NCBI GenBank assembly: GCA_026390015.1
Contig: JAPLGS010000079.1
Location: 1 to 57,537, forward strand
Origin: Chloroflexota bacterium
GTDB lineage: Bacteria > Chloroflexota > Anaerolineae > Anaerolineales > Villigracilaceae
Reading direction: 5' to 3'
Length of the DNA stretch: 57,537 nucleotides
In this document: piece after piece, positions 8,874 to 16,875 of the stretch
Layout: each line of letters starts with the position of its first letter
Position numbering within the stretch: the first letter of the stretch is position 1
Position numbers and translations under genes: made by a program
The notes under the pieces: model-generated
What the model was told of the DNA's origin: nothing
Database searches by the model: none
What the model saw: the letters and a program-made list of their open reading frames with translations, nothing else

Positions 8874-10172
8874 ATGGATATTCTAAAGCTGCTCAAACAA
8901 CAGGCTGAACAAGTCGAAGTACTTAACCTGCAAGATGAAAAAACCACCGTCGAATATGAAGCAAATCAACTTAAGACTTGTACCGTCGCTGAGACCAAAG
9001 GCACAGCAGTGCGCGTCATCCGCAAAGGACAACTTGGATTCGCCGCTTCGACAGGTGACACCGTGATGGAGAAGCTTGCCGCCAACGCGCTTGAATCTGC
9101 ATCGTATGGCGATGCGGCTCCCTTCTCCTTTCCAGGTTCCCAGCCCGCGCCGAATGTCTGCACCTTCGATCAGACAATAGCAGACATGCCCATCGCGCGC
9201 TTAGTAGAGATCGGCAAAGAGATTCTTGATCTGATATTGCCCGTCGAACCGGAAGCGCGTTGCAACATCGCGCTGGAGCGCAGTATCGTTTCAGCTAGCA
9301 TCTGCAACGACAAAGGATTGGATGTCTCATTCAAGAATTCACCGCTCTCGCTTAGCGTGGAGATTAACCGCGTCGAAGGCGATGACGTGTTGATCTTGTA
9401 CGATCAGGTAGGCACAACCATCTGGGAAAAAGATTATCTCGAATTTGCGCGCCGACTTGTGGAAAAATTGATTAGAGCCCGCACCATCACCAGCATCAAA
9501 TCCGGCAAAATGCCTGTGCTGTTTGCGCCTTCCGGTACGTTGGCGTTTGGCTTGCCGCTCAGTGAAGGCTTGAACGGCAAGGCAGTCTATAAAGGCACAT
9601 CGCCAATAGCCGCGAAAATTGGCGAAAGACTTTTCGATGAGAAGATCACCGTGATGGACGATGGTACTATTGACGGCAAATTCGCGAGCGCGTGTTATGA
9701 CGATGAAGGCGTGCCGCGTCGCCGCAACATATTGGTTGAAAAAGGCGTGCTAAAAAGTTTCATCTATGATCTGAAAACCGCCGCGCAATCCGGCGTCGAA
9801 TCGACTGGCAATGCATCGCGCGGATTGTTCAACCCTCCCAGTCCATCCCTCACCAACTTCATCATTGAGCCCGGTGAGACCGCATTGAAAGATATGCTCG
9901 CCGGTATTGACGAAGGCATTCTGGTCGAAGACTTGCTCGGCTTGGGACAAGGCAATATCATTTCCGGCGCGTTCTCTAACCCACTGGCGCTGGCTTTCAA
10001 GATCGAAAAAGGCGAGATCGTCGGACGCGTCAAAGACCTGTCCATCGCAGGCAATATCTACGAACTGCTCAAGAACGTTGGCGCGGTTAGCAAGGAAGCG
10101 CATTGGGTTTACAGTACATTCTATGCACCTTACGTACTCATCCCCGAGATGAATGTCGCGGGAAGGAGTTAA
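8874..10172 (+). CDS. tldE: TldE/PmbA-type partner of TldD
   Basis: A 432-residue homologue of TldD without an HExxxH motif, as expected for the TldE (PmbA) subunit. Shared family features are the N-terminal segment KTTVEYEANQLKTC, YDDEGVPRRRN (about residue 277) and the C-terminal repeat of beta-strands ending with GRVKDLSIAGNIYELL. TldE completes the proteolytic chamber of the TldD/E heterodimer. The start at 8874 is preceded by AGGAG and follows tldD by nine bases, so the two are one operon. The downstream 148 bases contain no recognisable gene. Confidence 0.92.
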   Translation: MDILKLLKQQAEQVEVLNLQDEKTTVEYEANQLKTCTVAETKGTAVRVIRKGQLGFAASTGDTVMEKLAANALESASYGDAAPFSFPGSQPAPNVCTFDQTIADMPIARLVEIGKEILDLILPVEPEARCNIALERSIVSASICNDKGLDVSFKNSPLSLSVEINRVEGDDVLILYDQVGTTIWEKDYLEFARRLVEKLIRARTITSIKSGKMPVLFAPSGTLAFGLPLSEGLNGKAVYKGTSPIAAKIGERLFDEKITVMDDGTIDGKFASACYDDEGVPRRRNILVEKGVLKSFIYDLKTAAQSGVESTGNASRGLFNPPSPSLTNFIIEPGETALKDMLAGIDEGILVEDLLGLGQGNIISGAFSNPLALAFKIEKGEIVGRVKDLSIAGNIYELLKNVGAVSKEAHWVYSTFYAPYVLIPEMNVAGRS

Positions 10173-10320
10173 TTCAATTCATCCGAGTGCTTGATGCTGT
10201 TGCGCCAGACGCTCCTTGTCGTGCGATGGGTGCTTCGGAATCCATATGGCAGGAGAAGGGTTTGCTTGAGTCAGTGTTGAGCGAGAATACTTCCTGATAA
10301 CTTGAAAGTAAAATTCAGCC

Positions 10321-10908
10321 ATGCCTATCACCTACACCAATCGCAAAGGTTTTACCTATTTTCTCAACAGAGGCGTGACCAAAACAGGCAAGCCGCGCTA
10401 TTATTTTGCAAAAGAACAAAAAGATGAACCTGTGGAGGAAATTCCTGCTGGATATGAAATCGAAGAAAGCGTCAACGCGATTGTTTCATTGGTCAAGGCG
10501 CGTCCTCATTTGATCCGTCTCGAAGAATCTGCCAGTGTGGATGCCGCGTTAAAGCAGCACCCCAAAGCAAAGAATTATCGTGTGGCAATCAAAGCTGACC
10601 AGATCATGATCTATGAAGCCATTGGCGGCGGAATCGATAGCATGCGAATCATTCTGGGGCAGGCCGGGCTAAATATAGAAGGGATGAAGGAACACCTGCA
10701 AAGGGAGCTAGATCGCTACACTCAGTTCACGCCTGTCATGCGATTTGTTTTGGACGACCAGGAGACTCGCAAATATCATGCCGAACGCTGGTGCTACAGC
10801 GGCAGCATAGACGATTGGATCCACGTAGGTCATTCTGGAAAAATAGATAAGCTGGCAAAAAGGGTAATTCCAAAACTTGGCACGGATGATTTTTTTGAAC
10901 TCTATTAA
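10321..10908 (+). CDS. Conserved hypothetical protein, 195 residues
   Basis: I do not recognise the family. The N-terminus has TNRKGFTYFLNRGVTKTGKP followed by RYYFAKE, a compact basic beta segment. The middle has predicted alpha/beta content and the C-terminus has RWCYSGSIDDWIHVG. There is no signal peptide, membrane segment or metal motif. It is followed 17 bases later by a second unknown gene and then a third, which together look like a three-gene operon. The base use is like that of neighbouring genes, apart from A+T-rich ends. Confidence 0.6.
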   Translation: MPITYTNRKGFTYFLNRGVTKTGKPRYYFAKEQKDEPVEEIPAGYEIEESVNAIVSLVKARPHLIRLEESASVDAALKQHPKAKNYRVAIKADQIMIYEAIGGGIDSMRIILGQAGLNIEGMKEHLQRELDRYTQFTPVMRFVLDDQETRKYHAERWCYSGSIDDWIHVGHSGKIDKLAKRVIPKLGTDDFFELY

Positions 10909-10925
10909 ATATAAAGGATCAACCT

Positions 10926-11351
10926 ATGACACCAAAACAATGGATGTTCGACCCAAATTCAGGCGGCATCAAAATTCCGCCAACCGTGCAAGCGGATGTG
11001 GAGAAACGAATCCGCGCGATTGCAGAGAAGGAATTCAAAGGCAAATATACGCGTCTTGAGATTCGTTTCAAGAATCAATTCTGTTACATTGACGCGTATA
11101 CCGAGCCCGTTCTCACCGATGGCTGGCCTCCCGCAGATTGGGATGAAACTCGTGAAGAATATGCCGAGCGCATCCGCAATACTCCCAACCATCTTTGTCG
11201 CTTGCGTTATTTCGGCAATGACGAATGGGGATTTGCTTTTTATACATACAGCCATGAGAAATATGAATTGTCCGTGTATGATGATGGTCAATTCACAGGC
11301 AAGCCGGAACGCGCTTTTCTAATTTCAGCAAATATATATTTGAATGAATGA
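10926..11351 (+). CDS. Conserved hypothetical protein, 141 residues
   Basis: A soluble protein with an N-terminal helix (VQADVEKRIRAIAEKEFKGK) and then alternating strands rich in aromatic residues, such as YIDAYTEP, LCRLRYFGNDEWGFAFYTYS and YELSVYDDG. I recall similar proteins as scattered hypotheticals in genomes of diverse bacteria, but no function. An AAAGGATC-type ribosome site lies just upstream of ATG 10926. It is the middle gene of a tight three-gene set. Confidence 0.6.
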   Translation: MTPKQWMFDPNSGGIKIPPTVQADVEKRIRAIAEKEFKGKYTRLEIRFKNQFCYIDAYTEPVLTDGWPPADWDETREEYAERIRNTPNHLCRLRYFGNDEWGFAFYTYSHEKYELSVYDDGQFTGKPERAFLISANIYLNE

Positions 11352-11362
11352 GGTGAAACACA

Positions 11363-12010
11363 ATGCCAGGAAAACATAAAAAGAACAAAGGTCCCCGTCT
11401 GCCCAAAACGAATTTGCAAATTCCAATTTCTCGCATTCGCCCAATACAAATATTGGGTCCGCGCTATTATCTTAAACGAGCGCGCGAATATCCAATATTG
11501 GGTTGTTGGATCATTCAGGGTTGGCGGGAAGAAGGAATCACAAACGTTGTCGTTGCCCGCCAGCAGGACGCTGATAAAGTCATTTTTACTGCATGCCTCG
11601 TGGATCTCTATTGCCTCGGCATTAAAGACGCGTATGCTAATGCAGATTATCCATTGAAGAAATTTCAGAGTGGATTACCCAAAATGTGCAACGGCGAGTC
11701 TGAATCTTGTTCCATTGAACTTGCCCACGAGATCATTTACGGCGGAATGGAGTACGCGGCACGATATGGTTTCAACCCGCATACTGATTTCACCGCCCAA
11801 TTTTGTGACCAGGTGCTCGACCCGCCAGAGACTCATCCGCGCATAAATAATGTGGTTTTTGGCAAAGAAGATAAGCCGTTCTATATCTCTGGTCCCCATG
11901 ATGATGACCGTAAGATCCATTCTGTTATCAACACATTGATGCGCACTGCAGGCGAAGGGAATTTCCATTATCTTGCCGGGATCAGCACAACAGCACTCTT
12001 CGATGAATAA
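11363..12010 (+). CDS. Conserved hypothetical protein, 215 residues
   Basis: The N-terminus is strongly basic (GKHKKNKGPRLPK). A central globular part carries WIIQGWREEGITNVVVARQ, then C-rich segments CLVDLYCLGIKDA and CNGESESCSIELAHEIIYGG. Tail motifs include YGFNPHTDF and GPHDDD. The pattern is reminiscent of uncharacterised helper proteins seen beside SEC-C or methyltransferase genes, but I cannot assign a function. It starts 12 bases after the previous gene, so it is probably co-translated with it. Its 3' end overlaps a decayed primase-like sequence on the other strand. Confidence 0.6.
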   Translation: MPGKHKKNKGPRLPKTNLQIPISRIRPIQILGPRYYLKRAREYPILGCWIIQGWREEGITNVVVARQQDADKVIFTACLVDLYCLGIKDAYANADYPLKKFQSGLPKMCNGESESCSIELAHEIIYGGMEYAARYGFNPHTDFTAQFCDQVLDPPETHPRINNVVFGKEDKPFYISGPHDDDRKIHSVINTLMRTAGEGNFHYLAGISTTALFDE

Positions 12011-12039
12011 GATGATTTCGGAAAAGTCCATAAAGTCAC

Positions 12040-12210
12040 GGAATGTTCAGTGTTATCTGTGTAAATGCTGAAGGCAGTTTGGTTCTTCCCTTTGTGCAAG
12101 GGACAAGAGCCGCGCAGGGCATTGCCAGTGTGATGAAGCTTTGCTCTAGCCTGCCCCGCCAGATCAGCAAGATCAACCTGAGCAAATAGTTGATCCCAGG
12201 ACAATCGCAT
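12040..12210 (-). pseudogene. Remnant of a CHC2 zinc-finger (DNA primase-like) gene
   Basis: Read on the minus strand from ATG at 12210, the frame gives VDLADLAGQARAKL, ALRGSCPLHKGKNQTAFSIY and then loses similarity. The order resembles the N-terminal CHC2 zinc finger of phage or plasmid primases (L.G.CP.H....PS...), where a second Cys pair would follow. Those cysteines are missing, so the gene is broken. It begins one base after the stop of another remnant (12212-12309), as in a compact mobile-element operon. Confidence 0.45.
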
Positions 12211-12211
12211 C

Positions 12212-12309
12212 TTAATTACCAGTGGAGAGAACTTTCAGGAGATACTCATTGTTCCAGGCGGCTTGGAGTTGTTTGGCATTGAGACCGCCTTTGACAGTTT
12301 TCTTTTATG
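12212..12309 (-). pseudogene. C-terminal remnant of an unknown mobile-element gene
   Basis: The minus-strand frame reads KTVKGGLNAKQLQAAWNNEY and then LLKVLSTGN to a TAA at 12212-12214; upstream a TAG (12310-12312) closes the frame and no start is present. It is immediately followed by the primase-like remnant, so both probably came from one operon of a lost integrated element. I do not recognise the family. Confidence 0.3.
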
Positions 12310-12492
12310 CTATACTCCCAAACGGGCAGAGACAACTTCTAATAACCATCAACTATTTAGGAGGTTTACACTCTGGCTAGAAATATCCAGATATGGTCAA
12401 CTTATGGATCAAAAATCGTTTTATAGACCGGCCTGAGGTGTTTTGGAAATTATAAAGAATCCCCATTGTGAGGCATCTGCGTTTAGATCATC

Positions 12493-12810
12493 ATGCAAAA
12501 TATCCCGCGTTTATCCTCCATTGTTGACCACCTTCTTCAACAGCTAAATCCTGCAAACTCAGTATATATCGCAGTAGGAGAACTGACCCCGTATACTGAA
12601 GAACAACTCCATGCTCAGTGGTCAGTGCTAGTGGCTGATACCATTCTCGCGCAAGCAGCGCTTGTCATCCGCCTCGTCCCCGCTGAGCAACAGTGCATGG
12701 TATGTTTTCAAAAATATCACCCACTGAATAAGGAAACCTCCTGCCCGCAATGCGGAAGTGTGGGAGCAAAGATCATAGCGGGGGAGGAGTTCTATCTTGA
12801 TCCTAAGTAG
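12493..12810 (+). CDS. hypA: Divergent HypA-like nickel/zinc metallochaperone
   Basis: This 105-residue protein follows the HypA plan: an N-terminal alpha/beta domain (VYIAVGELTPYTEEQLHAQW, then LVIRLVPAE) and a zinc ribbon with C68-x2-C71 and C84-x2-C87, ending CPQCGSVGAKIIAGEEF. Genuine HypA begins MHE, and its His2 (with the N-terminus) binds nickel. Here the N-terminus is MQN, so that nickel site is missing. It may therefore act as a zinc protein or bind nickel differently. No hydrogenase genes are present in the window; the only nickel enzymes seen are CooS and AcsB. It precedes a lipoprotein gene by eight bases. Confidence 0.65.
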   Translation: MQNIPRLSSIVDHLLQQLNPANSVYIAVGELTPYTEEQLHAQWSVLVADTILAQAALVIRLVPAEQQCMVCFQKYHPLNKETSCPQCGSVGAKIIAGEEFYLDPK

Positions 12811-12818
12811 AGAAGAAA

Positions 12819-13865
12819 ATGAATAAACGATTTTATTTGTGGAGCGGATTTTTATTTACACTCCTCGCTTGTAACATGAACGGATTCGCATCAACCCCAA
12901 CTACAGACCTGCTTGCCACACTGGCAGCATCTACTCCACTGACAGGGAGTCCCGCCTCGCCGATAGAGTCACCTACCTCTGCTTTTAATTTATCCACATC
13001 CATTCCCTTAACCGTACCAACATCTTCTTCCACCATTCAGCCAAAGGGACAGATCGTTTTCACCTGTCAGATATTTAAAGTGCAGGCCAGTAATCAGATC
13101 TGCGTCATCAACGCAGATGGGACAGGCTTTCGCCGACTCACGAAAGACGACACCAAACAACATTATTATCCATCACCCGCGCCTGATGGAAAGAGCGTGG
13201 TGTATGCCGCTTTTCGTGACAAGAACATTTATGAAATTTATGAAATGCGCCTTGCCACCGGAAATGTCGTACAATTATCAGATCGGATTGGCAACCTCAA
13301 CGCGCCGGAGATCTCGCCAAACGGAAAATCCATTGTCTTCAAACATTCAAACGGATTTAATAATAAAAATCTTATCTGGATCATGGATCGCAATGGAGAA
13401 AATATTGCGAATATCCCAAGAGCTACAGGTTGGGACCCAACTTGGTCGCCGGATGGAAAATATGTATTGTTCGCATCTGACATGGATGGGGCCATTCAAT
13501 TATTTACGATTCGCGCCAACGGAAAGGAACTCAAAAAGATCAGCAACCTGCCAGCCATCCGCGGACGAAGCGATTGGTCGCCGGATGGAAAATATATCGT
13601 GACCTATTCCGGCGAAACATGGAAGCGCGAAGTCTATATCATGGACGCCGATGGCGCGAATGCTCACATGCTTTCTCCCGCCGGCGGAAATTCTCAAGGC
13701 GCATCTTTCTCGCCCGATGGTCAATGGCTGACATTCACATCCTATTATGATCACCCCGCTGACGAGAACGGATGTGAGATCTATATCATGCGTATTGATG
13801 GAACAGATCTGCGCCGTTTAACTAATAACGATTATTGTGATTACCAACCCCGCTGGGGACCGTAA
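12819..13865 (+). CDS. TolB-like beta-propeller lipoprotein
   Basis: A 348-residue exported protein. The N-terminal segment has a hydrophobic stretch ending in a lipobox LLAC (Cys18), so it is likely a lipid-anchored surface protein. A Ser/Thr/Pro-rich linker (about residues 22-70) is followed by five or six WD40-like PD40 repeats with the signatures PAPDGKSVVYA, SPNGKSIVF, SPDGKYVLF, SPDGKYIV and SPDGQWLTF. The repeats also carry the alternating I(C/M)(V/N)(I/D)..DG motif. TolB-type propellers bind partner proteins or sugars. The function here is unknown. In a monoderm-like Chloroflexota cell it would sit on the outer face of the membrane (inference). Confidence 0.8.
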   Translation: MNKRFYLWSGFLFTLLACNMNGFASTPTTDLLATLAASTPLTGSPASPIESPTSAFNLSTSIPLTVPTSSSTIQPKGQIVFTCQIFKVQASNQICVINADGTGFRRLTKDDTKQHYYPSPAPDGKSVVYAAFRDKNIYEIYEMRLATGNVVQLSDRIGNLNAPEISPNGKSIVFKHSNGFNNKNLIWIMDRNGENIANIPRATGWDPTWSPDGKYVLFASDMDGAIQLFTIRANGKELKKISNLPAIRGRSDWSPDGKYIVTYSGETWKREVYIMDADGANAHMLSPAGGNSQGASFSPDGQWLTFTSYYDHPADENGCEIYIMRIDGTDLRRLTNNDYCDYQPRWGP

Positions 13866-13953
13866 CTTATCACGGATCATTGAGCTTTGCCATATAAAAT
13901 AGAATATCACAGGAATTAATAAATATTCCTGAATTTAAAATTTGGAGTAAAAA

Positions 13954-14298
13954 ATGAGTTTTCTTTCCAAACTGTTTGGGACTTCCGTTCCCAAACTTAC
14001 CGCAACTGAAGTAAATGAAAAACTTAAATTTGGCAAACATCCCATGGTGATCGATGTCCGTCAACCAGATGAATTTCGCACGGGGCATATTGCCGGGGCA
14101 AAATTGATTCCGCTAAACGAAATTCACAAGCGGATGAAGGAATTGTCTAAAGGACGCGAGATCGTTTGCGTGTGTGCTTCGGGAAGTCGCAGCAGGTCTG
14201 CCGCGAAAGCTTTAGCAAAAGAAGGATTCACCGTTTTCGATATGCAAGGGGGCATGCTGGCTTGGCGGCGGGCGAAGTTGCCTGTTCAAAAAAGTTAA
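13954..14298 (+). CDS. Rhodanese-domain sulfurtransferase
   Basis: A 114-residue single rhodanese domain after a short N-terminal segment. The CH2A-type motif VIDVRQPDEFRTGHIAGA and the active-site loop C74-A-S-G-S-R-S are intact, so it should accept a sulfane sulfur as a persulfide. The closing motif GGMLAWRRAKLP is typical. It is the last rightward gene before the convergent recJ and a strong terminator. Rhodaneses take part in sulfur trafficking, and an sHdr cluster lies 7 kb away, but a general role is equally possible. Confidence 0.88.
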   Translation: MSFLSKLFGTSVPKLTATEVNEKLKFGKHPMVIDVRQPDEFRTGHIAGAKLIPLNEIHKRMKELSKGREIVCVCASGSRSRSAAKALAKEGFTVFDMQGGMLAWRRAKLPVQKS

Positions 14299-14301
14299 AA
14301 G

Positions 14302-14335
14302 AAAAATGGCACAACCGATCGGCTGTGCCATTTTG
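14302..14335. terminator. Bidirectional Rho-independent terminator
   Basis: AAAATGGCACA (14303-14313) pairs perfectly with TGTGCCATTTT (14324-14334), and the ten bases between them contain CCGATCGG. The stem is flanked by A and T runs on both sides, as expected for a terminator shared by the convergent rhodanese and recJ genes. Confidence 0.85.
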
Positions 14336-14347
14336 ATTCGCTTTAAA

Positions 14348-16066
14348 TTAATCCTTCGCTCCCGCTTCCTTCAGGTCTTTCAAATTTAATTGATAGTTTA
14401 TCTTCCCGTTATATTCGTTTGGCTCATAACTGAATAAAATATCAACACGCTGCGGCATTTTATTTTTCCAGTCGCCGAGTCTGAAACCGATCGCATCGTG
14501 AATATATCCTTCGGCATCTTCAAGCGATAATTTCAAATGCTTCGCGTCCGCGCCAACGGTGCGCGCGTTCTTTACTTTTACATTGCGCGCCACAAAGGCC
14601 GCGTTTGGGTTTCCATACCCTGTGGGCTCCAGATATTTCAAAGCTTTTTCAAACAACTCTGGGCGGAAATCTACAAGTGAAACCTCCGCATCAGCCGTGA
14701 CTGTGGGCCTGAGATCTACATTCGAAAGTTGTTGCGCGGCGATGTTTTTTAATCGCGATACCAACTCTGATAAATTCTCGTTTTTGACAGTGAAGCCCGC
14801 CGCCGCTGCGTGCCCACCATGACGGACTAGCAGATCAGCGCATTGATCGAGCGCATCGGTGATGTGAAATTCTGGAATAGAGCGGCATGATCCGCGCGTT
14901 TCCTCTTCCCCTTTGGATGCGACAATGGCCGGGCGGTAATAGGTCTCTGTCAGGCGGGAAGCCGCCAGACCGATCACGCCTGAGTTGAAATCTTCCTCCG
15001 CGGCAAAAAGCAAAAACGAGTCGGGGTCATCTTTCTTGGCGATTTCATCGGCGCGCGCTTGCATGTCTTTTGTAATATTTTGACGTTGGCGGTTTTGGAT
15101 ATTTAATTCCTGTGCAAGTTGACCCGCGCGTGAAGCGTCTTTTGTAATGAGCAGTTCATAAGCGGCGAGGGCTTCTTTTACTCTGCCGGCTGCATTCAAG
15201 CGCGGCCCCAGCGAAAAGCCGATATTGCCCGCGTTAACTTTTTCCAGTTTTATTTCGGATACAGCCGCGAGTGAGAATAATCCCTGCCGCGCAGTTTGCT
15301 TCATCTGCCTGAGACCTTTGCGGACGAGAATGCGATTTTCGCCAACGAGTGGAGCAAGGTCTGCGACCGTGCCGAGCGCAACCAGATCGAGCAGAGCATC
15401 CAGGCTGAAGGCTGAAGGCGAAAGGCTGGCGAGTGCTTCGGCAATTTTGTAGGCAATGCCCACGCCAGCCAGATCTTTGTCGGGATAAATATCGCCAGGT
15501 TGTTTGGGATTAATAACAGCGAATGCGGCGGGCAAGTCACCTTCAGCAGGGTGGTGGTGGTCGCTGATAATTAGATCCAGGCCGAGGCTGTTGGCGTAAA
15601 GCGTTTCGTTGGGTGATCGAATTCCGCAATCCACTGTGATGACCAGTTTGACGCCGCTTGCTTTGAGTTCATCTAACGCGTTGTTGTTGAGTCCGTAGCC
15701 TTCATCAAAACGATTGGGAATATATCCGCGTACATTCGCGTTCAAGTATTGAAACGCTTCGACGAGTAACGCAGTGGATGTGACTCCGTCTACATCATAA
15801 TCACCATAAATTGCGATGGGTTCTTGATGCTGAATGGCGTATTGGATTCGGTCAACTGCCGCGCGCATGCCGGTCATTTGGAATGGGTCGGTGTCGAAAT
15901 TGGGTTTGGCGTTGAGGTAGGCGCGCGCTTCGGCGTCTGTTGCATAGCCGCGGTTAAAGAGGATCTGCTTTAAAAGGAGAGGAAATGCTGAAAGTGCAGA
16001 ATCAGCTTCGGGCGAGATAAGAGGCGGGACGATCCAGCGTTTGGTTTGAGTCATGGTTTGTATCAT
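14348..16066 (-). CDS. recJ: Single-stranded-DNA-specific exonuclease RecJ
   Basis: A 572-residue DHH-family 5'-3' exonuclease when started at the ATG at 16066; a second ATG is at 16054 and an upstream one at 16138 has no family similarity. Motifs: GDYDVDGVTSTALLVEAF, VITVDCGI, IISDHHHP (DHH), LLDLVALGTVADLAPLVGENR, and the DHHA1 block with GHAAAAGFTV. The length is typical. In frame between AYKIAEAL and LLDLVALG lies SLSPSAFSLDA, encoded by a repetitive stretch (15401-15429) of AAGGCTG units. RecJ trims 5' ends in recombination and mismatch repair. It faces the rhodanese gene tail to tail. Confidence 0.94.
   Translation of the reverse strand: MIQTMTQTKRWIVPPLISPEADSALSAFPLLLKQILFNRGYATDAEARAYLNAKPNFDTDPFQMTGMRAAVDRIQYAIQHQEPIAIYGDYDVDGVTSTALLVEAFQYLNANVRGYIPNRFDEGYGLNNNALDELKASGVKLVITVDCGIRSPNETLYANSLGLDLIISDHHHPAEGDLPAAFAVINPKQPGDIYPDKDLAGVGIAYKIAEALASLSPSAFSLDALLDLVALGTVADLAPLVGENRILVRKGLRQMKQTARQGLFSLAAVSEIKLEKVNAGNIGFSLGPRLNAAGRVKEALAAYELLITKDASRAGQLAQELNIQNRQRQNITKDMQARADEIAKKDDPDSFLLFAAEEDFNSGVIGLAASRLTETYYRPAIVASKGEEETRGSCRSIPEFHITDALDQCADLLVRHGGHAAAAGFTVKNENLSELVSRLKNIAAQQLSNVDLRPTVTADAEVSLVDFRPELFEKALKYLEPTGYGNPNAAFVARNVKVKNARTVGADAKHLKLSLEDAEGYIHDAIGFRLGDWKNKMPQRVDILFSYEPNEYNGKINYQLNLKDLKEAGAKD
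15401..15429. repeat. AGGCTGAA-type simple repeat inside recJ
   Basis: The plus strand shows AGGCTGAAGGCTGAAGGCG followed by AAAGGCTGG, a near-tandem set of 8-base units. It encodes a loop of RecJ that is variable between species. Similar CAGCCTT-type runs occur between genes in other bacteria, so a repeat may have entered a tolerant loop. Confidence 0.5.
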
Positions 16067-16151
16067 CTTTAATAAATGTGATGGTGGAGTATAAGCGTGG
16101 ATGGTTTCATGGGGAAGGGTGCTGTATAATTCGGTCATTCAAGGAGTTGCG

Positions 16152-16667
16152 ATGAGACCACTTGCCCCAGATGAAAAGACCGCGATAGTAATGGTGTATA
16201 CCCAAAATACGCTGGCTCGCGGAGAGATAATCGCAAAAGAGAATGCGCGAGTCAGTACCTGGCTTAGGACGCAGGGCGTCCCAAATTACATCCACTTATT
16301 TAAGCCGCAGGTGGTCTCGTTTGGAGGCACGCCACCCAAACCGTTTTCTTTTTCAGAGATATTTATTCCTGCGGTGCAGGTGATCGGTTTTCATCTTGTG
16401 CCGCCCGCGCAGGATTCGTTGGATTATGATGCCGCCGAAACCAATCGTATGATGCAGCCATTGGAAGTGGTCCTTGGTTCCTTTTTGGTTAAGGGTCATC
16501 TTCGGGTATCAACGCAGGCCGAGCTGGCGACGAGCCTTGATGTACTGCGCGCGGCTTGGGTTTCGATTTATGATGCTGATATCAGCAATCCATATTTACA
16601 GCAATTCAGTTTGCATGTGCCGATGTTATTGGTGAATCCAAATCAGGTGAGCTTCGGTCTTGAGTGA
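16152..16667 (+). CDS. Conserved hypothetical protein, 171 residues
   Basis: The start at 16152 is preceded by AAGGAG, six bases away. The first half contains VYTQNTLARGEIIAKENARV followed by STWLRTQGVPNYIHLF. The second half contains STQAELATSLDVLRAAWVSI and YDADISNP. The protein is soluble, without cysteine clusters. I recall similar proteins from Chloroflexota as hypotheticals only. It is divergent from recJ and shares its upstream region (16067-16151). Confidence 0.65.
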   Translation: MRPLAPDEKTAIVMVYTQNTLARGEIIAKENARVSTWLRTQGVPNYIHLFKPQVVSFGGTPPKPFSFSEIFIPAVQVIGFHLVPPAQDSLDYDAAETNRMMQPLEVVLGSFLVKGHLRVSTQAELATSLDVLRAAWVSIYDADISNPYLQQFSLHVPMLLVNPNQVSFGLE

Positions 16668-16813
16668 TCAATTTTATAACCCCCGCTTTATTTTTTTCAG
16701 CCGTGACTCTTTTGATGCCGGGAGATAATTGGAGGATGAAAAAAAGGTACGCAGATATTTTCTCTTGGATGGGTACGCTATAAAAAATTTGTCGAAATAT
16801 TGAATCTCCATAT

Positions 16814-16841
16814 TTCAATTATCCCATTGCTATTTTAAGAT
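16814..16841 (+). promoter_or_regulatory. Possible sigma-70-like promoter of htpG
   Basis: TTCAAT (16814-16819) and TAAGAT (16836-16841) are separated by 16 bases and lie 35 bases before the htpG start. Both boxes differ from consensus. No CIRCE element is visible. Confidence 0.3.
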
Positions 16842-16875
16842 AGGAACCGCTTATTTTGACCTTGGAGGCATAATT

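Larger units (their letters stand above)
12011..12492. other. Long gap with decayed minus-strand genes and no intact gene
   Basis: The left half holds two adjacent minus-strand gene remnants (listed separately). The right half (about 12310-12492) is A+T-rich and shows a TTGACA-like box at about 12294 and TATACT at about 12311, but the 14-base spacing is poor for a sigma-70 promoter. A short GGAGG (about 12361) precedes no convincing ORF. No tRNA, riboswitch or repeat is visible. Confidence 0.4.
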
